Shown: piece by piece, positions 1-9,388 of the stretch
Layout: each line of letters starts with the position of its first letter
Position numbering within the stretch: position 1 is the first letter of the stretch
Assembly (NCBI GenBank): GCA_030248215.1
Contig: JASANG010000033.1
Coordinates: 62,001-126,000 of the forward strand
Source: Enoplolaimus lenunculus
Lineage: Eukaryota > Nematoda > Enoplea > Enoplida > Thoracostomopsidae
Direction: 5' to 3'
Length of the DNA: 64,000 nucleotides
Notes under the pieces: model-generated
What the model saw: the letters and a program-made list of their open reading frames with translations, nothing else
Told to the model about the DNA's origin: nothing
The model's database searches: none
Program-made: the position numbers and the translations under genes

Positions 1-336
1 GGTTTATAAACTGATAGTCTAATACACTTGGTGCATTGATTTAAAAAATAACGCGGTAGACAACCAAGCAACTCGTCAACTGCGTAATAAAAAAACTAGG
101 ACCTGCTACAAAAAATTCCGTATTGCGGCATAGTATGTATATACGTCAAATATACTAAATTTTCTTCCAACTGATCCGGAGTGTACTTACACTCATTTGT
201 CTTTAACTCGATACTGTATATCTAGGCAGTCATTGTAGTATATCACTGTGCGCGATATTATAATAATATTGATTCAGTTTGTGATGCATATTTGTTATAA
301 TGATCTAAGCCTATAATCGGATATTGTACACGTGCA
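1..336. other. 5' flank of the GOSR2-like gene
   Basis: AT-rich sequence upstream of the GOSR2 start codon. I see no open frame of note, no convincing TATA box at a useful distance and no recognisable repeat. It probably holds the promoter and 5' untranslated region of the gene that begins at 337, but nothing in the sequence pins down a transcription start. Confidence 0.4.
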
Positions 337-2009
337 ATGGACCCGTTGTATTTTGAGGCGAGCACAACCTTGCAAGAAATTTACCCTGGTTTATCAAGTT
401 TGGAAAAAGCGACAACATTAAGCGAATTGGAACGGTTTGAACGCGATGTTAATTCGAAGCTAGAGAGCGTGAGTTTTTGGCATAAATGAAAGACGCTAAA
501 CAGCATCGGATCTGACTTGAATTTGAACGTTTGTGGCCTGTATGTAGTTTTGTTTGGGCATAAATCGAACGCCATATTTTCACTTGGTCTTGCATCTGTG
601 TATGGTGATCAAACCTGGGCGGAAATGCGAGATCGAAATATCAAAACGGGCAGCCCGAAATTTTGAAACGCTAAACTCTAGATAGAGTAGTCCGTAGTGG
701 AATTGCTTCATTTTCAGAGTATTTTGAGTGATTATATATGCATTGCATTCATTGAGTTATTTCGCTGAATTTTTCATTTTATACCTTATTACATAGGTAC
801 TCTAATATGCCTATCGGTGTTTTATGTTTGTAGGTGACAACAGTGTGCGAGCAGATTGATACGTTAGCTTCAAAGGAAGGTCAGGCAAGGAGACGCACGG
901 CGATTGAGAAAAACAAACAGCTAAAATATGATTGCCAACATTTGCGCGTGAGTGCACTTGAATAGTTTATGTTGTTGTACTTTTTTTCTTATTTTCTTAC
1001 TAGGGATATGCGCATTAATCGGTATTGGTAATAATCGGCACTTTTTGTGAGTATCGGCACTGTAAAAAATTAAAGATACTTTACCGATACTTTTATGCTA
1101 TTCACTTCCTGGTGTATATCAAGGTGTCTGATTAGGGAAACTGATATCCCACGCGCTTAGGCAAAAAATTTGGTACATATCGACACATCCGTATTTTTTT
1201 ACAATCTAAGCTTGTGTTTAATCGCTACTGCTGCGGGCTGTACTTACATTAGTGTTTAGGCTGCTTTTGAACGTGTTAGACAAAGACAACGAGAACGGCT
1301 GAAAGCCGAACGCGATCGCGAGGAGCTTTTTAGTTGTAGTCATAGTGAATTTACTCCTAACGGGGTTATTCCTCGATTTGGGAGCGAATCGACTAGTGTA
1401 TATTTGGGTGACGCTGCCATGCAACAAAATCGCCGAATGAAAAATACACATCGCCAAATCGATGAATTAATTGATCACGGTGGATCTGTGCTCGGTACGA
1501 ATGGGTCATAAACAGACAAACGTCCGACCTATTTTTGACATTACACATTTAATGGAGTTATGGCCAGTGTTACTTTGAGCGGTGTAACAATAGTACAAGC
1601 ATATTGCTAAGCGTAAGCCTAGGCAAAAAATAGTCTAGACCTTAAATCTGATGCATTTTCGTCCAGCGTAAAAACATTACGCATTGCAAAGTAACATGAT
1701 CCGAAGTTATTTTATGTTAGTTACAAGTATGAGGCCAGCGTGAAATGCTAGCCGAATTCTGATATCAACTTGAATACTAATAGGTTTGTCATATTTTCAG
1801 ACAATCTAAAGAGCCAGGGTAGCATGCTGAAAGGAGTTCGAAGGAAAATTTTAGATGTCGCTCAAACTCTTGGTCTGTCAAATACTGTGATGCGTCTTAT
1901 TGAACAACGGACTTCAGAAGATAAAAAATATTTATTAGTAGGCATGTTTGTGACTTTGCTAATTATGTATGTTTTGTATCATATTATCAGAGGCGGCACA
2001 TTTGTATGA
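337..2009 (+). CDS. GOSR2: GOSR2/membrin-like Golgi Qb-SNARE, 4 exons
   Basis: Exons 337-468, 834-947, 1260-1494 and 1801-2009 join in frame through GT-AG introns into 229 codons (human GOSR2 has 212). GOSR2 is the Qb-SNARE that drives fusion of ER-derived vesicles with the cis-Golgi. The protein starts MDPLYFEASTTLQEI, close to the vertebrate N terminus. The N-terminal helical region covers residues 1-130 and the SNARE helix about 135-200, with the zero-layer glutamine at Q166. The strongest match to the vertebrate protein is LGLSNTVMRLIE at residues 184-195. A C-terminal membrane anchor covers residues 204-223 and leaves a very short lumenal tail. The ATG at 337 is chosen because its product begins exactly like known family members. 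The second exon keeps the basic QARRRTAIEKNKQLKYD stretch, which matches the NKRQNARLRVDQLKYD region of human GOSR2. The gene looks intact. Confidence 0.93.
1553..1655 (+). mobile_element. Fragment of a GGCC-ended miniature transposon in GOSR2 intron 3
   Basis: The intron contains ggccagtgttacttt followed by a stretch with TAAGCCTAGG and a CAAAAAATAGTCTAGAC motif. The same start and interior occur in the fuller copy at 7112-7291. Only the left end is clear, so this is probably a decayed copy. Confidence 0.45.
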
Positions 2010-2135
2010 TATTGCGATTACTTCGGGTGAAAGTTAAAGCAAATCGTTGTTGGGTTTTTTGCAAAATGATTGTATTTTTGACAAATTGGAATCTCCAGGT
2101 TCGGTTCCTTTATGATCCAAACTAATGTGATTTCG

Positions 2136-2175
2136 AATAAACTAGTATCGTTTCGCCACATTTTGTATTAATAAA
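2136..2175 (+). terminator. Tandem AATAAA poly(A) signals of GOSR2
   Basis: Two AATAAA hexamers, at 2136-2141 and 2170-2175, lie 130-165 bases after the GOSR2 stop codon. That is a normal position for 3' end formation. No competing gene end is nearby. Confidence 0.6.
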
Positions 2176-3080
2176 CCCAGTTGTTCAAACGTTAGTCTGT
2201 TTTTCGTTGATTGATTTCTATTTAATGGGAAACATCGTTGCTTGCATTGTATTGTCTATTTTAAATAGTTTTTATTGTCGTAACCATGTAAGCACACAGA
2301 AATGCTGACATCTTAATTGGCTCAGACTTTTGAGTATGACTTATGTTTGATGTCAACAGTCAAAATTTTGACACGTTTTGTTATTATCTTTGTAAGTCCG
2401 GTTTATAATTGTAATGTAACAGCCAGATTTGTTGACGTGTAATGCAGCATCTGTGCTTGTGCTATGACGACATGTATCTATAACAAAATTAAAATGTTTT
2501 TGTTACTGTCTGTAGTTGAATCGCTTCACACTAAAATTTATCAAGCGATGTCGTAGTGGCGGTCGTGAGCCAAAATGTTCGTTGGCTTGTAACGTCAATA
2601 AGTTTTTCATTCCAATGTTAATACAAATTCATCCAAAATATATTGTGTTTAGTTTGTTCCGTATGCATGCGCGCTCTATAATACACCAGCCCAGAAGCCA
2701 GGTTTCGGATTCCCAGTGTGTATTGCGAGGTGTGAGGAACTAGTGTCGGAGGTCAGCGAATTTTTTCGGAAAGGGATCTGAAACAAAATTTAGTAATGGT
2801 TCCGTTTCCTTTTTGAGAAATTTTAGCAGTTGAATTTTTAAAAATTACCCCAGGGTTAAAAATAAACTTAATGAATATCGTAACCTACAAAATATGCAAA
2901 AATATTTCCTATCGAGTTTGCCAGAACTCCCGTCAATAATTGTCCCGAAGTCGGAAGCCGATTTTCTGCAGACACCGGAGGCTACCCTTTCACTTGAAAT
3001 AAAAATAGTTTTCATTTTGCTTTAAGTAATCGGCCATTCCTTCCTTTTTGCGTAGTGTACCTATATGCCAGGATGTTAAC
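2176..3080. other. Intergenic, no gene seen
   Basis: No credible exon. Short open frames here have no recognisable domain or splice context. From about 2930 the composition changes to the CCGGA-rich wording shared by several degenerate repeats in the window (compare 14380-14470 and 15840-15920), so the distal part is probably old transposon debris. Confidence 0.4.
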
Positions 3081-3284
3081 GGAAAACGAATACTGATCAA
3101 AATAATGGAAAACTAATGTTGAAATGTAAAAAGTTTCAAAAAAATTTTGTTTTTCTACCGACACAATTGCGGTGTGCAAATATTCATCGTTCTTTCAAAA
3201 ATTTTAAAGAAATGGCCGATTCATTGAAATTTGTAAGATTTTGGATGAACGTCGTAAATTTCTATTTCACTTGGAACAGTTGCA
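3080..3284 (+). repeat. Degenerate interspersed repeat split by the LINE
   Basis: The segment containing aaagaaatggccgattcat and AGATTTTGGATGAACGTC aligns with 13960-14050, where the corresponding words are AGATTTTAGATGAATGTC and ATCGAACAATTGCAG. At 13850-14190 the same repeat continues without interruption. Here similarity stops near 3284, where LINE sequence begins, so the LINE appears to have landed inside a copy of this repeat. Confidence 0.5.
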
Positions 3285-6200
3285 TTAGTGTTGTGCAATT
3301 ATGTTTTTTAATTAATCGTAACCTATTTTCTTCAAAAGAAACAGTGGTGTTTGAAGTTAGGGGTAGAGTTATTGTTTTGTCAATTTGCGTTAATTTGGTT
3401 ACGATATTGTGGATTGGAATTTACGCTCCTTCTAACTCAAGTGAGAGGGTGTATTTTTATAGGAATCTCTTCGATCTTATAAATGACGTAGAATGGTATA
3501 GTGCAACTGAAATTGGAATGCTTGGTGACTTTAATTTGGTAGAAGATATTTTTCTTGATAGATCAAGTACAACAACAGATCGTCAAATTGGATTAAAAGA
3601 ATTTTGCCAGCTAAAGGAGTTCTTATCATTAAATGATGTTTATAGAGAAAAACATCCCCATAAAAACAATTTTTTCACTTTTGCTTCTAAGATACATAAT
3701 ACCCGGTCAAGATTAGATCGTGTGTACGTAACACTAAACTTACTTGAAGGTGCAAGGAGCACTGCACGTGCTGTTAATTTAACGGACCACAAACTATTTT
3801 GCGTAAAATTAAAATGTGGAAATCTTAAGAGGGGTCGAGGTTATTTTAAACTAAATACTCTTTTACTTTCGGAACCAGGCGTGTTGACCTTTTTAGTGTC
3901 TGGCCTCAAATTTTTAAGTAATATAGATTATGAGCTTTCAGACCATTGGGAGGTTTTTAAAATGAATGTTAGAACTTATTTTAATAAGTTAGGTAAATTT
4001 AAAGCAATGGAGAGAAATTCAATTAGGAAAAGTTTTGAAGAAAGGATTAGGAACTGTCAAGACTTAATTTGTACTTATCCCGATGACGCAAACCTAAAGT
4101 GCTATTTACGTAAATTACAGTTAGAGATGGAGTTATTAAATATGGCCTATGTCAATAGTTGTAAACATAATATGTATTTTAGTGACTTTGTGGATGATAA
4201 AGTGTCTTTGTCGACGGTTAAGTCGCAAAAGCGAAAAGATTGGGAGCAGCGTCATTTTTTCTCGATAAAAAATGCTTCTGGTGAAATTTTACGTGAAAGC
4301 TCCTCAATTTTAGAGGAAATATCTCAACAATATAAGGAAGTATTTTCTAGCGAGAGTATTGATTGCCATATGCTAGATTGTTTTTTAAATCAGTCAAACT
4401 TTCCACAATTGTCAGAGGAACAAAAAATTAGTTTAGAATGTGATATAACTGTACAGGAGGTTAAACAGGCAATATGGTCTTTTCAAAGGAAGAAAGCGCC
4501 AGGGTTGGATGGAATACCGATTGAGTTGTATGTGTTATGTTGTGATGCAATTGCTCCCTTTTTGTGTAAGCTATTTAACAACTTTTTATGTCAGGATATG
4601 ATGAATATCTCTGCATATTATGGTGTAATCACTTTACTTTACAAGGGAAAAGGTGATCGTCATTTAAGAGAAAATTGGAGACCAATCACTCTTTTAAATA
4701 CGGATTATAAAATTTACACGAAAATTTTATCAAAAAGATTGGCAAGTGTAATGCATACTTTGGTGCATCCGGATCAAACCAGTTCAGTACCCGGAAGAAC
4801 CATTGCAGATAGCTTAAATCATGTCAGATGTGTAGTAGACTACGCAAATGAATTCAATGCTGAAGTAATGATATTATCTTTGGATCATCAAGCAGCTTTT
4901 GATATGGTAGAATGGGATTTCATGCACGAAACTTTGAAGAAAATGAATTTTGGGCCAAAATTTCAAACACATTTCCGATGCATTTATAAAAATAAAATGT
5001 CAAAATCATTAGTATTGGTAAATGGATTTTTGTCGACACCCTTTGAAGTAAACAGAGGTATCCGGCAGGGTTGTCCGTTATCCCCTTTGTTATATGTGGT
5101 AACTTCTGAAGTTATTGCGCATTTTGTGCGAGCAACAAATATGCTAACAGGAGTACCACTGTGCGGTGTTAACACCAGAATTACAAAATTTGCAGATGAC
5201 ACAAGTATTTTTCTAACAAGATGGGAAGAAATAGACAATGTCTTAAACATCTTTGAATGGTACAAAAAAGCATCAGGTTCTCGGATAAAAACTTCAAAAA
5301 CACAGTTATTGCTGCTGGGTGGCTTGAAAAATAGAGTAGTGCCGAGTGCTTATCAAAAGTTTTTAGTACAGAAATTGAAATTATATGGAGTATTTGTTTC
5401 TGCAGAGGGTTTTCAGTGCGAGGAGAATTGGGCAAAAAGTATTGACGCTATAACTCGCTTTGAAAGGAAAGTTCCACCTTTTGGGGTGTCGCTTTTTGGC
5501 AAAGTTCATTTTGTAATAACATATTACTTGTGTATGTTTAACTACGTTTCCAGTGTTACTACGCCACCAAGTTGGCTAATCAAGCGTGTCTACAACAGTT
5601 TACGTAAGTTTTTGTGGTACCCGTCGCAAGCGAATTTCGTTAGACAAAAAATATTGCATCTTCAGCCCAACCAGGGTGGAGTCGGGTTTCCAGATTTAGA
5701 TATACGGATTAAAGTTAGCCGTTTAATATTATACATTCGCGTGCTTTCGCACAAGGAGGTTTTAAGTTGGAATAGAGGTTTTCACTGCTTTTACAGACGA
5801 GTGGAATTTTTGACGAAACGACAGGTAAAATTGGTGCATGTTCCAAACTTTTATAAGGAAATTCGCCTTGCTGTCATAGAAGCGGAATTTCGACGAGAAA
5901 ATGAGTTCTGCTGGATTTTCGGAAAGAAATTCTTAATGAAAAAATTGTACCCAAAGCTTTTGTACGCGATGTGGGTGGAGGAAAAATATAAGCAAAATAT
6001 GGTTTCCGTAAATGCTTCGTGGTCCGAAAAATTAGGTATTGAAATTTCTGTTGTAAATAAATCTTGGGAATGGGCTAAAGCAAAGTATGTTGACGGGAAC
6101 GTTCGAGACCTACACTACAAACTGCGGCACCGTCGTCTGTTCACAAACGACAGACTATCAAAATTTACAGATATTACAAATATGTGTTTATATTGTGCCG

Positions 6201-6598
6201 GTCAAAATATCGATGTTATTGAAGATAATTTTCATGTTTTCGTACTTTGTCCTCGTGCCTACAATTTTTACTCTGAGATTACACCCATGTTAAAACGAAT
6301 TGCTACCGTAGAGCACTTAGGCTTGACAGATCTAATTTTGGGGCGTAAAATAGGGAATGGAAACACACAAGCTGTTTTCAACTTTGTTATTCAGCATGCG
6401 CAATATGCAATATGGAAAGCGAGATGTAAGTTGAATTTTGATCAAACTTACTGTGATCCCATGGATATTTTTAGGAAGAATGTTTTCCGCTCATTGTGTC
6501 GTCTTAGAATACGTTTGTATTCGTGTACTTTCTTTAATGTCTTCGAAAGTATTATAGCTCGCAGTGATAATGTCATGGGTTTTCGGTTGTCGAATTGA
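3116..6598 (+). CDS. LINE ORF2-like protein: partial endonuclease, reverse transcriptase, zinc knuckle
   Basis: An open frame of 1160 codons. Roughly the first 55 codons are probably flanking repeat read through by chance, so the true LINE part starts near 3285. Visible motifs are GDFN and LTDHKLF (endonuclease C-terminal active-site region), LSLDHQAAFD (RT first catalytic Asp), RGIRQGCPLSPLLY, and FADDTSIF with the catalytic Asp pair. Near the C terminus a CxxC followed by HxxxxC (CLYC ... HVFVLC) forms a zinc knuckle as in L1/Tx1 ORF2. The protein would copy its own RNA at nicked DNA. Without the endonuclease N terminus this copy should not be able to nick target DNA itself. No ORF1 is present upstream. 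It is a plain LINE, not an LTR element. Confidence 0.85.
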   Translation: MLKCKKFQKNFVFLPTQLRCANIHRSFKNFKEMADSLKFVRFWMNVVNFYFTWNSCISVVQLCFLINRNLFSSKETVVFEVRGRVIVLSICVNLVTILWIGIYAPSNSSERVYFYRNLFDLINDVEWYSATEIGMLGDFNLVEDIFLDRSSTTTDRQIGLKEFCQLKEFLSLNDVYREKHPHKNNFFTFASKIHNTRSRLDRVYVTLNLLEGARSTARAVNLTDHKLFCVKLKCGNLKRGRGYFKLNTLLLSEPGVLTFLVSGLKFLSNIDYELSDHWEVFKMNVRTYFNKLGKFKAMERNSIRKSFEERIRNCQDLICTYPDDANLKCYLRKLQLEMELLNMAYVNSCKHNMYFSDFVDDKVSLSTVKSQKRKDWEQRHFFSIKNASGEILRESSSILEEISQQYKEVFSSESIDCHMLDCFLNQSNFPQLSEEQKISLECDITVQEVKQAIWSFQRKKAPGLDGIPIELYVLCCDAIAPFLCKLFNNFLCQDMMNISAYYGVITLLYKGKGDRHLRENWRPITLLNTDYKIYTKILSKRLASVMHTLVHPDQTSSVPGRTIADSLNHVRCVVDYANEFNAEVMILSLDHQAAFDMVEWDFMHETLKKMNFGPKFQTHFRCIYKNKMSKSLVLVNGFLSTPFEVNRGIRQGCPLSPLLYVVTSEVIAHFVRATNMLTGVPLCGVNTRITKFADDTSIFLTRWEEIDNVLNIFEWYKKASGSRIKTSKTQLLLLGGLKNRVVPSAYQKFLVQKLKLYGVFVSAEGFQCEENWAKSIDAITRFERKVPPFGVSLFGKVHFVITYYLCMFNYVSSVTTPPSWLIKRVYNSLRKFLWYPSQANFVRQKILHLQPNQGGVGFPDLDIRIKVSRLILYIRVLSHKEVLSWNRGFHCFYRRVEFLTKRQVKLVHVPNFYKEIRLAVIEAEFRRENEFCWIFGKKFLMKKLYPKLLYAMWVEEKYKQNMVSVNASWSEKLGIEISVVNKSWEWAKAKYVDGNVRDLHYKLRHRRLFTNDRLSKFTDITNMCLYCAGQNIDVIEDNFHVFVLCPRAYNFYSEITPMLKRIATVEHLGLTDLILGRKIGNGNTQAVFNFVIQHAQYAIWKARCKLNFDQTYCDPMDIFRKNVFRSLCRLRIRLYSCTFFNVFESIIARSDNVMGFRLSN

Positions 6599-6756
6599 CT
6601 CTAATGAGTGGAATGGGCTGGTGTTTCTGTTCATAGGATTTAAGCAACGGATAATGTGGTGTAAGTAATATATTGGAGTCAACAATTTGAAGATGTAATG
6701 TATTTCAGGATCTAGTTTATTGTGTTTAATATTGGATAGTAAAGGTTTATCTCTCT

Positions 6757-6792
<36 letters not shown>
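3285..6792 (+). mobile_element. 5'-truncated LINE, L1/Tx1-like, with poly(A) tail
   Basis: A non-LTR retrotransposon copy that ends in an uninterrupted run of about 35 A at 6758-6792. It keeps the C-terminal half of an AP-type endonuclease, a full reverse transcriptase and a C-terminal CCHC-type zinc-knuckle region. The endonuclease N terminus, with its catalytic Asn and Glu motifs, is missing. This is the usual outcome of incomplete target-primed reverse transcription. The reverse transcriptase wording (WRPITLLNTDYKIYTKIL, RGIRQGCPLSPLLY, FADD) is typical of the L1/Tx1 group. The long uninterrupted frame and intact A tail suggest a recent insertion. I cannot see a convincing target-site duplication. 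The 5' boundary is an estimate from the end of similarity to a flanking repeat. Confidence 0.85.
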
Positions 6793-6795
<3 letters not shown>

Positions 6796-7019
6796 GTGTA
6801 AATTTACTTATCCACAATAAGCACGGGCGTAGACAATGGGTTTCAGTTGTCAACTGCTCCCCGTTTGGGATTTTAATTCTTTTAGCGTTAGAATCGCTTA
6901 GTGCGGGGCTTGAGGTAGTGCTATGCGCCGGCCAGAAACCGGCCGGTTAGCCAAAGGTATTGGCCGGCCGCCGGCCAGCCAGTAATTGGCTAATTGCTAA
7001 TATATCACAGAAAAAGCTA

Positions 7020-8078
7020 AAAACATTAAAAAGCTAAAAACATTGTGACATGTTCAGATTTGAATTCTAAACCTTTTAGCTGAAATCTGAAATGTTGCCT
7101 ACTATTATCATGGCCCATGTTACTTTTAGGGTAGTCCCGGTTTCTGGTGGGTCTGTAAAAGAGTATGTTTACATTCTAGACATTTTTTGCTTATGCTTAG
7201 GGTTAGGCTAAGAATACGCTTTTGCAACGCATAGGCTTAGTCTTAGGAATACGTTTAATCTACTCCTATGTTTCTAAAAGTAACATTGGCCATTATCATT
7301 ATGGTCATTGTTCAGAAAGAATCACTAGCTTAAACTACTTTGGTTGCATTTGCATTCTAGACAGCTGCTTGATATAAAGCTCTTCAGATGATCTGGGTGC
7401 CATTGCCTTTTACAAAAATATAATAGGCGCCGGGGCCAGCAAAATACACTAAGTAACAATGTACCTAGGAGTACGGTACCGTTTTATCATATGGTCTCAC
7501 GCGACATTTTGTTGATACTCCCACGCTGTGAAGTTAGTATCAATGCATTTGTTGTTTGCCATATCGCCTCACACGACATCTGCCTTACTGTACAGCTTTC
7601 GGATTCTGGCTAAATTGTGCACGGGACATTGTTTTTCTAAGACCGCCTTGTGCCGTCTATGGCACTGTATTGCACAGGCCCCGGGACATTTCTAATAGCT
7701 AAATTCAACATAAATGAAGTTAGTTTATGGTTTAAGCTTTGTTTGTAATAGCTACGAGTTGTGTGTACAGTTTCAGATTTCAGAATGGGTCAGGAGTCAT
7801 TGCCGCAAAATATCAGAAATATAGGTGAAAGTGTAGTGTAAATAGAGCTGCAGGCAAAATTTTTAGATTTATTTCATTCCTATCTTCGTCGATTAAATAA
7901 TATCAATCGCCAGGAATTGACAAGATGCGCAAATTAATTATTTGGAATTGCGTGTCAATTTGAAGCCGCCCTGCACGTGAGTTATTGTAGCTCCTGCATA
8001 AGCCGAACGAAGTGTACTTAACTAAATTGCTAAGCCCAAAAGGATTGAGTTTACATCTGAAACCCCCACCAGCTGTGC
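7020..8078 (+). repeat. Left arm of a large diverged inverted repeat
   Basis: Blocks of this segment recur in reverse complement and reversed order at 12028-12670. Examples are AGCTGAAATCTGAAATGTTG near 7078 (12575-12600 inverted), CATTCTAGACAGCT near 7353 (12467-12482 inverted), GGAGTCATTGCCGCAAAAT near 7792 (12175-12195 inverted), and the CTAAGCCCAAA ... GAAACCCCC stretch at 8030-8065 (12040-12090 inverted). The left arm is longer because it carries a miniature transposon (7112-7291) and two other insertions (about 7420-7690 and 7865-7990). I judge identity between the arms by eye as moderate, so the duplication is old. Confidence 0.75.
7112..7291 (+). mobile_element. Miniature DNA transposon, 8-bp target duplication
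   Basis: The element starts GGCCCATGTTACTTTTAG and ends CTAAAAGTAACATTGGCC, inverted repeats of about 18 bp with one mismatch. It is flanked by a perfect 8-bp direct repeat ATTATCAT (7104-7111 and 7292-7299). The interior carries degenerate TAAGCC words and no coding sequence. An 8-bp duplication is the mark of hAT- or P-type transposases supplied in trans. It sits in the left inverted-repeat arm and is absent from the right arm, so it inserted after the arms had formed. Confidence 0.88.
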
Positions 8079-8367
8079 CCCAGTTTATTGGGCATAATCA
8101 AATTTATAGGTAACAGGCTTCTTTTATTCGTTGGTATAGCTACGTTGCACTCCTGCTTATTGTTGTGTCGGGACAGCAGGACGGTCCTCAGAGTAACATG
8201 AGCCAATATTTTGATCGTTAAATGTTTCCTTGTATTAATTGCGTAATCGGAAATATTTAGAAACAATGTGGTAAACTGTGTTCTGTTAAAGCTTATGGGA
8301 TACTACCAGGGTCCAACCGTAGGCGAAGCCAGAGGTGACGCAAAACTAGATAATTGAAATGATGTTT

Positions 8368-9228
8368 AACTAGAAAAAATTGCTCAGCACTTGAGCAGCA
8401 TGGGATATGCTTCATATTCCTATTAAAAGGATAGTAACTAGACCAGCACATTCGTTCGATGTAATCTGGAAAAATATTAAGAAACAATGGCGTCCAAAAT
8501 CATGTTGACTATTAATTCTTCTGAAACATATTGCGGAGAGCAAATCTATTTTTATGTTGAAGTTTTTGGCGGATTTATTAGGCATTTTAAGAAATTTCTT
8601 AGATAATGGCAGGGTTACAGAGACATGGCTGAAGTATAATGATCTTGCTTTTGCCAGATTAATCGGTGCTGCCAGAATACGGTGAGAATTTTGATCCTCT
8701 AGTCCTGACTATGCAGTGAAACAAATAACTTAGCAGGAAAATGCGCATTTATAGATTTCTACCTGTAAACTTGTTTGTTTGTCACTAAGGTTAAAAGGCG
8801 GGTAAAGTCAAGAGTCGTTTTTAAAGCATTAATTGTGAGTCATTTTGTGACGCCTTGTTTAATAAAGTATGTAACAAAATTGGTCATCAGTACTCTAACT
8901 CCCCAATTATGTCGCCATACAGTGTTCTTGTGGAATTCAATTAACTATGTTTAATAGAGAGCCCAAGGTGAGTTTAGTAAGTTCATGTAGAAAACTTCAA
9001 TACACATTTAAAGCAAAACATTTGTTTCTTACAAAAGAAAATTACAAACATTTTGCTATCCGCAATATGTTTCAGAAGAATTAATAGTCAACATGATTTT
9101 GGACGCCATTGTTTCTTAATATTTTTCCAGATTACATCGAACGAATGTGCTGGTCTAGTTACTATCCTTTTAATAGGAATATGAAGCATATCCCATGCTG
9201 CTCAAGTGCTGAGCAATTTTTTCTAGTT
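8368..9228. repeat. Near-perfect palindrome: 177-bp arms, 507-bp loop
   Basis: The left arm 8368-8544 and right arm 9052-9228 are reverse complements at 176 of 177 positions by direct comparison; the single difference is in GGAGAGC versus GGATAGC near the inner end. The 507-bp loop (8545-9051) has no recognisable gene. Transcribed RNA would form a long hairpin. Flanks show no target duplication, so it may be a foldback-type transposon end pair or a locally duplicated inverted segment kept identical by conversion. Short open frames inside the arms are not recognisable proteins. Confidence 0.9.
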
Positions 9229-9388
9229 TCAACCGCTTTACCAAGCTGCTGCTTAATCCATCAATCTGAACTATGAAAAATGAGAAGACTGATTAAACTA
9301 AATGCGGAGTTTCAAAAAAATCGTTTGCATGACAAACTTTTATCCTGACAACATGCGCCTAACCAACGTTCTTGTATAAAACCAAGCA

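Noticed and set aside
3285-6792. LTR retroelement or retrovirus-derived copy
   Set aside because: No LTRs, protease, integrase, RNase H of retroviral type or gag; the poly(A) tail, endonuclease remnant and RT motifs are those of a non-LTR LINE.
8051-8487. Two minus-strand frames both starting MFLNI beside and within the palindrome arm
   Set aside because: The similar starts come from short similar AT-rich sequence. No family, no splice context, and the second frame is cut by the palindrome arm boundary.
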